A stretch of DNA of 64,000 bases from Jackrogersella multiformis (Eukaryota > Ascomycota > Sordariomycetes > Xylariales > Hypoxylaceae). Location of the stretch: contig CADCXD010000010.1 of assembly GCA_902806575.1 (NCBI GenBank), forward strand, positions 62,001-126,000, in the 5' to 3' direction. The notes under the pieces are model-generated. The model was not told the origin of the DNA, made no database searches, and worked only from the letters and a program-made list of their open reading frames with translations. Positions 35,057 to 44,395 of this stretch are shown piece by piece (the first letter of the stretch is position 1; each line of letters opens with the position of its first letter). The translations under genes and the position numbers were made by a program.

Positions 35057-37081
35057 ATGAGACGAAGCATCAGTTCGGTAACAATTACAGATCCTCTGGT
35101 GAAGTATCAATCATTGCTCGCAACCGGGATCTGCCACCCCGATGCTGCCCAGCACAGGCTAGCCATCCATCTTCAAAAAGTTTATCATCGACTCAAGGAC
35201 TACTCGCCCTCGTCTGAGTATCGTACAAGACTAAAGGCTATTACCAATGCCTTGGACCGCGCCGGGAAGAAAGACGAGGACGGGTCGCGCACTCTCGCAG
35301 TCGAGAGCCATCCTATATGGCGCAATCCCCTTTTTGCCCGGTTCTTCGCACGCAACGAGAGAAAAGATACCCTAGCCCTGATAAGGGTTTTGACAAGTTA
35401 CGAAGAAGCAATCCAGATCGATTCTCCCCAAGGCTTATTTCTGTCGGGTGAGGTAGGCACCGGCAAGTCGATGCTTCTTGACCTCCTCGCCGATGGCTTA
35501 CCCACGAGCCGAAAGAGGAGGTGGCATTTCAATACTTTCATGCTGTACACACTCTCTCAGCTAGAGAACTATCGGAAGTCCCGTCAACAGCTAGACCGTG
35601 ATGATCAAGAATATTCACTGTTATGGATGGCCAAGGATATGGTCGAGAAATCACCGATTCTCTTCCTAGACGAATTCCAGTTACCGGATAAAGCGGCGAG
35701 CAAGATACTCAGTAATCTCTTTATTGCCTTCTTTCAACTAGGCGGTATCCTAGTGGCTTCCTCTAACCGCATGCCGGACGAGTTGGAAAAGGCTACCGGC
35801 GTCGACTACGTCCCACCAACGACTGGTGGCCTCATAGGTCAAGCCTTGGGGCTTAGAAAGACTCGTGGGAAAGGGGAACTATTCGGCTCCACAAGCGATT
35901 TCTCATCGTTCCTCGAGGTTCTGAAAGCAAGGTGCGAGTTCTGGCATGTCGAAGGGGGCAAAGACTGGAGGCGTCGTGAGGCTAGCGAGTCGCTAAGTCG
36001 GCGCGTTGAAGTTATAGTTGAGGATGTCACATCTGATGATTCAACAAGAGCCGCAGTCGGGCCATCATCTAATACAGACACTCATGAGGAGATTGGTGGA
36101 TCAGATACAGCCATCACAACACCAATGAATTACTTCCTCGTCAGTGAGTTAGATGAAAACTCGTGGACAAAGACGTTGAATAGCCTAGTCTCACCTCCTA
36201 GTGGGGGAGAAGTACCCTGGCAATCCTCTACACTGACCGTCTACGGCCGGACCATCATAATCCCACAACAGCATGCCGGAATTGTCTGGTGGGACTTTGA
36301 AGACCTTGCATCTTCCTTTGGACCAGCTGATTATATCACAATGGCCTCAACCTTCCACACTTTCATCATCGAAGGCATATCAGCCCTAACGTTGCTCAAA
36401 AAGAACGAGGCTAGAAGGCTTATTATGCTGCTAGACGCTCTATACGAAGCTCGTTGCAAATTGGTCGTTCGAGCCGAGATCGATCCGGACAACCTATTCT
36501 TTCCAGAGACGAAATCTCTTCTAACGTCCACAAAACAGGGTGCCAAAAGAGAACAGCGGGTCGACGATGATGCCATACATTCCGAGACTATCGCCGAGGT
36601 GTACCAGGACACGATGTCACCCTTTAGACCAAACATATCGTCATATACGGACTCTGGCAACACGGACTATGACCCGGACCAAGACTCCGATTTTGGCGTG
36701 GAGCAGAGGTCCAAGGTAGACTTTAGCAACACAAGCGCATTCACGGGAGAAGACGAGCGGTTCGCCTACAAACGAGCGACAAGCCGTCTCTGGGAGCTCT
36801 GCGGCGCCCAATGGCACTCCCGCACGGGTGACTGGTGGCAGCCGCTTCCGGCAGAGGCACGGCACTGGGAACGCGCACCGACCTCCAAGCCTCGGCCTCG
36901 GCTAGCTACGCAAACCGTCCGAGGGGGTGACGCTACGATGGGGCCGTCGGTAGAGTTGGAAGAGCCGGCAGGATTACAGCGGCTGCGAATCGAGCACCTG
37001 AGGAAAGCATTTCCAGGCGAGACTCACGACCAGCAGAAAAAAAGGCACTCGATAGAACTAAACCTCCTGTATCATAGATAG
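35057..37081 (+). CDS. AFG1: AFG1-like AAA-family ATPase (mitochondrial)
   Basis: P-loop ATPase of the AFG1/LACE1 family, which supports degradation and assembly of mitochondrial inner-membrane proteins such as cytochrome oxidase subunits. Single exon, 674 residues. The N terminus contains TDPLVKYQSLLATG and AQHRLAIHLQKVYHRLKDYS, the conserved lead-in of the family. Walker A is GEVGTGKS at residues 131-138, after SPQGLFLS. Walker B is ILFLDEFQ at 201-208. Further family blocks are FFQLGGILVASSNRMPDEL and YFLVSELDENSW, and HTFIIEGISALTLLKKNEA followed by RRLIMLLDALYEARCKLVV. The tail (after about 530) is acidic then Trp-rich (RLWELCGAQWHSR), as in Pezizomycotina orthologues. The starting residues are not a classic presequence, so targeting is inferred from family. 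Confidence 0.94.
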   Translation: MRRSISSVTITDPLVKYQSLLATGICHPDAAQHRLAIHLQKVYHRLKDYSPSSEYRTRLKAITNALDRAGKKDEDGSRTLAVESHPIWRNPLFARFFARNERKDTLALIRVLTSYEEAIQIDSPQGLFLSGEVGTGKSMLLDLLADGLPTSRKRRWHFNTFMLYTLSQLENYRKSRQQLDRDDQEYSLLWMAKDMVEKSPILFLDEFQLPDKAASKILSNLFIAFFQLGGILVASSNRMPDELEKATGVDYVPPTTGGLIGQALGLRKTRGKGELFGSTSDFSSFLEVLKARCEFWHVEGGKDWRRREASESLSRRVEVIVEDVTSDDSTRAAVGPSSNTDTHEEIGGSDTAITTPMNYFLVSELDENSWTKTLNSLVSPPSGGEVPWQSSTLTVYGRTIIIPQQHAGIVWWDFEDLASSFGPADYITMASTFHTFIIEGISALTLLKKNEARRLIMLLDALYEARCKLVVRAEIDPDNLFFPETKSLLTSTKQGAKREQRVDDDAIHSETIAEVYQDTMSPFRPNISSYTDSGNTDYDPDQDSDFGVEQRSKVDFSNTSAFTGEDERFAYKRATSRLWELCGAQWHSRTGDWWQPLPAEARHWERAPTSKPRPRLATQTVRGGDATMGPSVELEEPAGLQRLRIEHLRKAFPGETHDQQKKRHSIELNLLYHR

Positions 37082-37329
37082 AACAAGTACTTACTGTGCA
37101 AATAACGCTGTATCAACGTAAACAATCCATGCCATTTCCACATAAACGCCTTAACTCCGTGCTCTATGCCAGCCCATAACGCCGTCACATATGCATATGC
37201 ATGCAGAGTAATCAGATCCTTCCTTCTGAGCCCTATCTAGACAGCCAGTCCACGATCTCTCCCTTCAACTACCCTCCCCTAATAAGTTCCGAGCGTGTCG
37301 CCCCAACTTCTCTCCTTCCAAAATTTCCC

Positions 37330-38158
37330 CTACAACCCCGTCACACCGGGCGCCCAGTTCTCGCCGATGCGCCTCATCTCCTCGGCGAACTTGCGACTGG
37401 TGATCCTCTTGCCACCACCGCCGCCGCCACCCGGCAGCAGCGGGGCGTGCTCGTCGGGGTCGTAGAACGGGTTCTGCAGGAGGCGGACGTACGCGGTCTG
37501 CATGGCGCGGAACACGACGCGCAGCTCGGTCTCCCTAAGGCCGACGCCGCCCCTGACGCCGGCGCCGGCGCCGATGCTCATCACCCTCTCCCCGCCACCG
37601 CCGCCGCCGCCGCTGCCACCGCCCCCAGCCGAGTTGGCGCTGGAGGACCCGGCGGCGACGAGGCGTCCCCGCATGTCGACCACGGCGACGAACTTGACGC
37701 CGGTGTTGGTCTCGAAGCCGTACGCGGCGAGACGCTCGTCGACGGCGTGCAGCAGCCCGAAATCACCGGCGACGATGGGCGCGGTGCCGCCCCCGCCCGC
37801 GGGACCGGACTGGCCGCTGGCGCCGCGGCGCGCGCGCGCCTCGAAGACGTCGAGGGTGCTGCTTAGCAGGAGCGAGAACTGCAGGGGCGTGCGCAGCGGG
37901 GCGCGGGTGTTGGTCGAGGAATCGTAGGAGGGGAATATGGTTATATGGAGGGGGTTGTTCTACTCTGGGTGTTAGTCTTCTATGTTTCCATGCAGAGGTG
38001 GAAGGGTAGTATGATGGAGGGGAGGGGGGAGAAAAGATAGGTTAGATAGATATATTAGCTGGTATAGAGGAAGAAAAGGGGGGAAGAAAGAAATAGAGGG
38101 ATCATACGTTTCGCCCTATGACTCCTAGGCAGGCTATGGAAGGTATCGCGTTCGCCAT
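37330..38158 (-). CDS. TCA17: TRAPP complex subunit 2-like (TRAPPC2L/Tca17)
   Basis: Small longin-fold protein of the sedlin family that associates with TRAPP tethering complexes in Golgi traffic. Exons 38158-38108 and 37959-37330 give 226 residues; the 148-bp intron has GTATGA...AGTAG. The 17-residue first exon MANAIPSIACLGVIGRN joins to NNPLHITIFPSYD, the typical TRAPPC2L start. Then come PLQFSLLLSSTLDVFEARAR, DFGLLHAVDERLAAYGFETN and TGVKFVAVVDMRGR, and finally LRETELRVVFRAMQTAYVRL and NPFYDPDEHAPL. The core is interrupted by two Gly-rich inserts: one after MRGRLVAAG, with a run of glycines, and one of seven glycines after LLP. The coding exon is very GC-rich compared with its neighbours. 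The protein is longer than the usual 140-170 residues because of these low-complexity inserts. Confidence 0.92.
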
Positions 38159-38698
38159 TGCTGCATGCGCTGCTAGCTTTATGCTATGTGCAGGTTGGGT
38201 TTAGAGAGAAAAGACGATGGAAGGTTTTAAATTGGCCAGTCGAAGAAGTGAAAGTTGAGCACTGAAGCTCTATTATCGATAATACCTACCGGGGTGCTAG
38301 GTACAACCTACCTATGTACCTAGGACCTAGGTAGGGTAAGCTACACCCAATCACACCCCACTATCCGGCCTTAAGTGAACCAGGAGAACCACTAGGTACC
38401 TGGTAGTGTATAATGGATGCCTACCTAGGTATGTAAGGTAACCAGAAGGTATGTATACCCAGAAATATATAATGATAATATTCTAAATATTTATTATTCA
38501 AACAATATTGTGTCAATATAAAAGAGACCGGTTCTACATCATCATAGCTAGCATCATATATATATACACAAAAATGATAACAGAGGTTTGGGGAAGCTCG
38601 ATGAACCAGAGGAGCTCTTACACCTCGTAGTGCAAAATTCACTACCGGTTTTGATCACGTAGGACTTGTATGTCGCCCTACATAGCGTCTTATAGGCG
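38159..38698. other. intergenic, no gene seen
   Basis: Short TRAPPC2L upstream and MCT1 downstream region, with TACCTAGG words at 38283-38445 and an AT-rich patch. Confidence 0.6.
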
Positions 38699-40029
38699 CT
38701 ATTCCTCGTCTTCATCCTCTTGTAGGGACTCGGTTTTTTCTAGACCTTTCAAGACGTCTTCGATCTCTATCGGATCCGTGATGGCCCAGACACCGCCGCC
38801 TTTAACTGTGTCCATCCCGCGCATGCCGACCTCCTTGCCTACGAGATTTCTGCCGACCTTGCCGGGGCCGATTCCGATCCACCTCCGGACCTTCTGCTCT
38901 TGATCGAGATATTTGATGCTGTCCCACCATCTAACCGTCTCGAGACACTGCCGTGCTAGGAGTTCTCTAACTTCCGCGGCACTTCCGAACGGCCGGGCGG
39001 TCACGTTGCTCACGCATTCTAGTCGGCCGGGGAAGGTGATAACATCTTCGTTTTCGCGGCCCTTGACTCTACTTTTCCTCGAGGCGAGTTCCCGCATCAC
39101 GTTAACTGCCGGCTTCACAATCGGGCTGTGGAACGGGCTGTCGCTATTTAATCGAACTGCTCTCGGGTCGTGGCCGAGAAATTGTCGAACATGAGCTACC
39201 AGCTCCTTTATCCTCTGCACACTCCCGCTTAACACGATCTGATTCTTGCTGTTCACATTTGCTATGAGCACTTGGTCAATCGGTTTCATGGACTCCGCGC
39301 TTTCGCCTCTTGCGCCCGCGCTGCGGTACCCCACAAACTCGTCGATAGCCTCTATGAGGGATTCCAGATATTCGGACTCTGTAACGATTGCCACCATGCC
39401 GTACTCTCCTCCATATTTCTCCTTGGCTTGGTGGGTAGCCTCCGCCATGGCCTCTGCGCGCCGGCGGACCATATATAAAGCGTCCTCGAATTCTAGCACT
39501 CCAGCCGCTACTAGAGCTGCGAATTCGCCAAGCGAATGTCCAAGCGAAACATCTACCCGCTGGGAAACATCGAAGCCGAATTCGCTCTCGAGGATACGGA
39601 GGATGAGGATCGAGGTCGCCATGATCGCCGGCTGGGCATTGGGTGTTGCAGTCAGCACCCGGCTCGGTCCATCTTGTATTATGTCGGATAGCTTATATCC
39701 CATATAACTGTCAATCTCGTCCATGATACGCGCGGCCGTACGCGGAAAGGCCTCTAGCCAAGGGGTAAGCATTCCAACTTTCTGAACTCCTTGGCCTATG
39801 GTAGCAACAGCTGGTCAGCTCAAGTGCCAAAGCAATCCATCGGAATAGTCTGACCTGGAAAGAAGATGGCCGTTCGCGGCCTTCTCCCCTTGGTCGACGC
39901 ATAATTTCGATTTCCAATTGTAAATGTAGGGAGAGAAGTAGGAGTTAGAAAGTTGGTAAAACCTAGCCGGCGGCACACCACACAAACGGTGCGGACCGGC
40001 CGGCGCAACGGAGAAATGAGTACGCTCAT
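38699..40029 (-). CDS. MCT1: malonyl-CoA:ACP transacylase, mitochondrial
   Basis: Transfers malonyl from CoA to acyl carrier protein in mitochondrial type II fatty acid synthesis, which feeds lipoate production. Exons 40029-39855 and 39795-38699 give 423 residues; the 59-bp intron (GTCAGA...CATAG) splits the glycine of FFPGQGVQKVGML. The first 50 residues are rich in Arg and hydroxyl residues (SPLRRPVRTVCVVCRRLGF), a good mitochondrial presequence. The nucleophile elbow is GHSLGEFAALVAAG with Ser146. The catalytic His281 is in SDSPFHSPIV. Other family blocks are TPNAQPAIMATSI, VLIANVNSKNQIVLSGS and WIGIGPGKVGRNLVGK. The acidic C-terminal tail EDEDEE is unremarkable. This is a single-domain enzyme, not a polyketide synthase fragment. 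Confidence 0.96.
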
Positions 40030-40592
40030 CGCTGTAGACTAGCTACGTCTGCGCTGAGGAGGTCAATTCCCACGGTCATCGATTATGGTCTCTACCGAAA
40101 AGTTGAGGGACCAAGGTAGGAGAAGAGGCTGGATGTAGAAGGTTGTTCGAGTTAAAGGACTAGAAGTTCTATAAAAAATATATATATATATAAAAAAGAG
40201 AAAAGTTTGAAAGGTACCTAACGTAGAAGCTTCGGTGACTCTTTCTAGCTACGTATATTAGCTACCTCGGCCCTTCCAGCCTTCCATCTTGTCAGCAAAT
40301 GCCAAGCGGAATATCCCCCACATCTTTCCCCGGACTAGAACATCAAGGTACTTATGTACATCCGAAAATAACCATTATCTAAGTACCTAGGTACCTTAGT
40401 AGGTAGAGACGACTTCGGTGGAGATATACTATTTCTATCATGCCTTCGCCGCTTTTAAGTACTGATATAGGTGTTTTAAGCTTGGACTGGATCAGATATT
40501 GGGGGAGCATATATATAGGTAGCATGCATATAAGTATCATACATACAAGTATAGGTAATCATTTAGTTAATAGCTCTCGCCTTATTGATTTA
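40030..40592. other. intergenic, left flank of transposon remnant
   Basis: MCT1 upstream region up to the TA target site of the element. It includes TACCTAGG words and no coding region. Confidence 0.6.
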
Positions 40593-40702
40593 CACCTCCA
40601 CCGGGATAATATTTAACGCATTAGCTTAATGGCTTTTACCGAGCTTATTTTTTATTATATATAATTAGTAAATATCTTTATATTTATTTTATATATAAAG
40701 GT
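40593..40702. repeat. left terminal inverted repeat of the element
   Basis: Starts CACCTCCACCGGGATAATAT. Compared with the reverse complement of the right end it carries mostly T for C and A for G, so this copy is the more heavily mutated one. Confidence 0.85.
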
Positions 40703-41966
40703 ATAAATATTTAATAATAAAATTAAATTAAATTAAATAAATAATTATTTTTTATTTAAAGTTATTATAACTTTTATTTTTTATATATAAATAAAAATAA
40801 AAATATTAATAAATTTTTTAATATTATTTTTAAATATTTAACGTTTAATATAATAATATTATAATTTATTTCGAATTAATTTTTTATTTAAGTTTATATA
40901 TTTTCGATAAAATTTAAATTAAAATTATTAAAAAGTTATTTAAAAATATAAAATTTTAAATTATTTAATATAATAAAAATATTTTTAATTATATAAATTA
41001 AAACGTTATTTTATTAAAATATTATATAATAAAGTAAATTATTTTTAAAAAATTTAATTAAAAATAATATAAATTTATAATATTTAATTAAAATTATTTT
41101 ATTTTTATTTTTAAATTATATATAATAAAAGCTTTTACGTTATTTTAAAAAATAAATTTATAATATTTATTTATTAAATTTTTTTATATAAAAAATTAAA
41201 AAAATTAAAGTTTTTAAATATATATATAATAACGAATTATATAAAAATAAAATAATTAATATATTATATATCGTTTTAAATTAAATTTTTATTAATTTAA
41301 TTTTAAAAGAATAAAAATTATTTTAATAATTACGATTTTATTAATTAAATAAAAGCTTTAAACGATTATATTATATTTTTTAAAAATTAAATTATTTTAT
41401 TATAATATAATATTTTAAAAATTAATTATTAAAAATTAAATTAAAATATTATATAATTAAATTAATTAATATATATATAAAATAATATAATTTATATTTC
41501 GTTTAATTTTATTTTTTTATAATTATAAGGTTTTTTTATTAAAAATTTAATTTATTAAATTAACGTTATATACGAAAAATTAAAATAATATTTTTTTAAA
41601 ATAAATATTTCGTATTTTTTATTTTTAAATAAATTTTTAAATTTTTTATATTATATATTATTTTAATTTTAATATCGTTAATATATATTTTATTAATTAT
41701 TTAAATTTAAAGTTTTTATTTTATTAAAAAATAATCGTAAACGTAAATTTCATTATTTTAAAATTAATTTTTTAAAGCGTTTTATTAACGATAATATAAA
41801 TATTAAACGTTAATAAATTATTTTTTTAAATTTATATTAATTATAATAATTACCGACCGAAAAAACTTAAAAATAAAAATATAAAAAACTTATAAAGTTT
41901 AAAAGTTTTAAATAAAATTATTTAAATATTAATGTAAAAAGTTCTTATTAAGCATTAATAATATAT

Positions 41967-42077
41967 ACCTTTACATATAAAAATAAGTGTAAAGGTACTT
42001 ATTAACTATGTACAATAAGAAGTGGGCTCGGTGGAGGCTACTAAGCTAATACGTTAAATACCATCCCGGTGGAGGTG
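41967..42077. repeat. right terminal inverted repeat of the element
   Basis: Reverse complement starts CACCTCCACCGGGATGGTAT. It retains most of the G and C lost from the left copy. The outer part lies outside the AT-rich block. Confidence 0.85.
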
Positions 42078-42167
42078 TATGCGTAGTGATATCCATAGCT
42101 CTAGCAACCTTGGAGGCATACCAAAACGCCAAATATAACGTCTTCTATGCGTAAACGTAGGGAGCGT

Positions 42168-43834
42168 TTAGCATCTGATCTCGACACCCCCCTTACTAAT
42201 AGTAAGGTACTTTACCCCTTTATATGGTTTTACCCCCTCACCTATACCTCGACTTTTCCGGGCGTCGATTTGAATGCTCTCAACCTTGATTCCGCTTGAT
42301 AACCATCCCTTGACCGAGAAACTGACCGATGCGGAGCTTGGCATCAGAATCTTATTCTGGGCCAATTTCTTCGCATCTTTCTCGCTTTCAGAGCTTCCCT
42401 CATTATTTTTATGCTTCTCATCTGTATTGTTTTGATAGGGTTCATCGTAGGTGTAGTCCCTACCGAAGCCAAACCCATTAGGATCTGAATCCTCTTGTTC
42501 CTCGGCCAATGGACCCTGGACCGTACATCGAAGGCCATAGTACGATGTCCCAGCTGATAGCTCCTTCGTTGGTATAATCCATTCTAGCATCTTATCTCCT
42601 GGGTTGAAACTGGCATCTCCTTTGCTCGGTCGAACATCCAAGAGGTTCCTAACCTCAGAAGGTAATGGTACCGAAACTATCAGATCTTGCAATGATGGCG
42701 CAGCGGCCGAGCCCGCATGCGGTCCACCAAAGCCTCTACCGCCTGGACCCCCTCCCCTGCCAGAAGATCCAGATACCGAGGAACTAGGAGGCCCAAAATT
42801 CTTGTTGGTGTTGAGTCGTACCTCGAAGTCAGAACCGGTTGAGCCCATGCCAGTCTTGACCTCGATGTTCACAGGGAGCCTCAGACTATTCGAGTTTAAA
42901 TTCCCGCTCTTCCCATTTGTAAAAGGCAGCAAATCCACCTCATAGCCCGCGAGGATAAAACGGCCATCAGGTGGTATGAAGCTGAGTTCCCCTGGATTAT
43001 CTCTCCATCGGTTCAAACGCACGCATGGGTGGAATACTGGTAGCTCCATGACGCTTTTCAGATTGTGCTTCCCTGATGGCCCTGTGAGGTTTAAGAGTAT
43101 ATCTGGGACCCCCGATACCTTGGATGTAAACGCAATAGTGCCATTCGCAAATGCAGCGATCGGCCTACCGGATGGTGCAAGAGTGACTGTTAGAGTCTCT
43201 ACAACATCGGCATAGAGTTCGTTCGATGTATGTCGCACATTCGCTCGTCTCCAAGGGAGCGCCGTCGCATTTTGGGCCATGAGGGACGGCGTAATGTGGT
43301 TGCTTGAAGACTTGCCAGGTAGATTAATACTACCCAGTAGTTTCCCCAAAATACCTTCGACCTCAACTACATCTCTCAGGGCGTTCGGCTCGGTAGTACT
43401 GACGGTGCCGGCATCGCACATCTCGGTAAGGAGCTGAGCAACGACATCGTAGTTTGCTTCGATCTTATGCGCCAGCACCGGTGCACCGAGAAATTCTTCG
43501 AGGATATCAATTAGGCGATGGAGGAACTCGAGGACAAGGAGAGGCTCTATTTCGGAAGAAGATGTGGCTAGATAAAGTAGATTTGCATGCGTGAGGCTGA
43601 ATACGAGGGTCGGGGGGTTAGTATTCGATAGATAGATCAGGTTGGGTCTCGGAGCTGGCTGCTCGAGATAGAGCGGAAGAAGATGGTTTGCGGAAAGAGG
43701 ACGGGAGGCATAGGTATGAGAGAGGATCGCGCGTCTGCGTTAATATCATCAGCTTGGAAGAAATTTAGGAGCTTTTTCCTAAGAACTGACTTATGCTCAT
43801 CGTAGATGTGCAGCGCCTCTATTACACCGTTCAT
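42168..43834 (-). CDS. APM3: AP-3 adaptor complex subunit mu
   Basis: Medium chain of the AP-3 clathrin adaptor, which binds tyrosine-based sorting signals for Golgi-to-vacuole transport. Exons 43834-43791 and 43734-42168 give 536 residues; the 56-bp intron (GTCAGT...CGCAG) splits a lysine codon. The join gives MNGVIEALHIYDEHKRAILS, then HTYASRPLSANHLLPLYLEQ and PAPRPNLIYLSNTNPPTLVF, the N-terminal longin domain (about 1-150). The mu-homology domain follows from about 195, with ELYADVVETLTVTLAPSGRP, FHPCVRLNRWRDNPGELSFI and PPDGRFILAGYEVDLLPF. It contains a Gly/Ser-rich loop (SSVSGSSGRGGGPGGRGFGG) and an acidic insert (DEKHKNNEGSSESEKDA), both common in fungal orthologues. It ends with KPYKGVKYLTISKGGVEIRC. 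The exon-2 frame extends upstream without ATG, so the small first exon is required. Confidence 0.95.
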
Positions 43835-44395
43835 GGCGGTCTAGCTGTGATAAGCATCGTCAGGATAATAGGGAGATCTCGTAGCAAGGTAAAAAAGTTA
43901 ATAATACCTAACAAGGCACAATTCAAGACGAGATGGTCGGATAACCTTGGAAAATGAGGAATGAGTAATGAGTGGATGTATGGATGTATAGACTAGGTAG
44001 ATGGATGAATAAATGAATAAATTGAATAGGTCTCTACCTCTAGGTAGGTAGGTACCTAGTATGATAAGATGGATAAGGCCTAGCAGCCTTAGACGTGATG
44101 CTAATCTATTAGAGGGGCAGATCTAAGGAAGGTTATGGGGCAGTATGTACGAAGTACCTACCTATTACCTTCGTAGGGTATTTACTTTATAAATCTTATC
44201 GATAAGATCGTACAGCCTCGTACTACGTACTACGTACCTAGTGTGGGGTCCATGCTCATCCTTGAACCTAGGAAATTTTCCTACTTTTTCCTACAAAATT
44301 TATTTCTTTTTTCGATTCATCAAACGATCAAATCGCCAAATTCTTCCCCGTTTGTCGTCTCTTTTTTAGACCACCTCTTACCTCAATAATGAGCA
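43835..44395. other. divergent intergenic region APM3/MPP10
   Basis: Shared upstream DNA with TACCTAGG words and a C/T-rich stretch just before the MPP10 start codon. Confidence 0.6.

Larger units (their letters stand above)
40593..42077. mobile_element. RIP-degraded DNA transposon remnant with 110-bp terminal inverted repeats and TA target duplication
   Basis: Both ends begin with CACCTCCACCGGGAT and are flanked outside by TA (40591-40592 and 42078-42079), the target-site pattern of Tc1/mariner-type elements. The inverted repeats align over about 110 bp (40593-40702 against 42077-41967) with only transitions and one single-base indel. The interior, about 1.26 kb, is almost pure A/T with no surviving open frame, so no transposase can be read. 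Length of 1,485 bp would fit a small Tc1/mariner element or an internally deleted derivative. The superfamily call rests on ends and target site only. It sits 90 bp from the AP-3 mu stop codon and about 560 bp upstream of MCT1. The AT bias stops sharply near the element's ends. Confidence 0.85.

Noticed and set aside
37201..37927. Long plus-strand frames over TRAPPC2L
   Set aside because: Antisense shadows caused by the high GC content of the TRAPPC2L exon; they are Ala/Gly/Arg-rich without domains.
40703..41966. Mitochondrial DNA insertion as an explanation for the AT-rich block
   Set aside because: The inverted ends with TA flanks and the transition-only differences between them explain it better; no mitochondrial gene fragment was seen.
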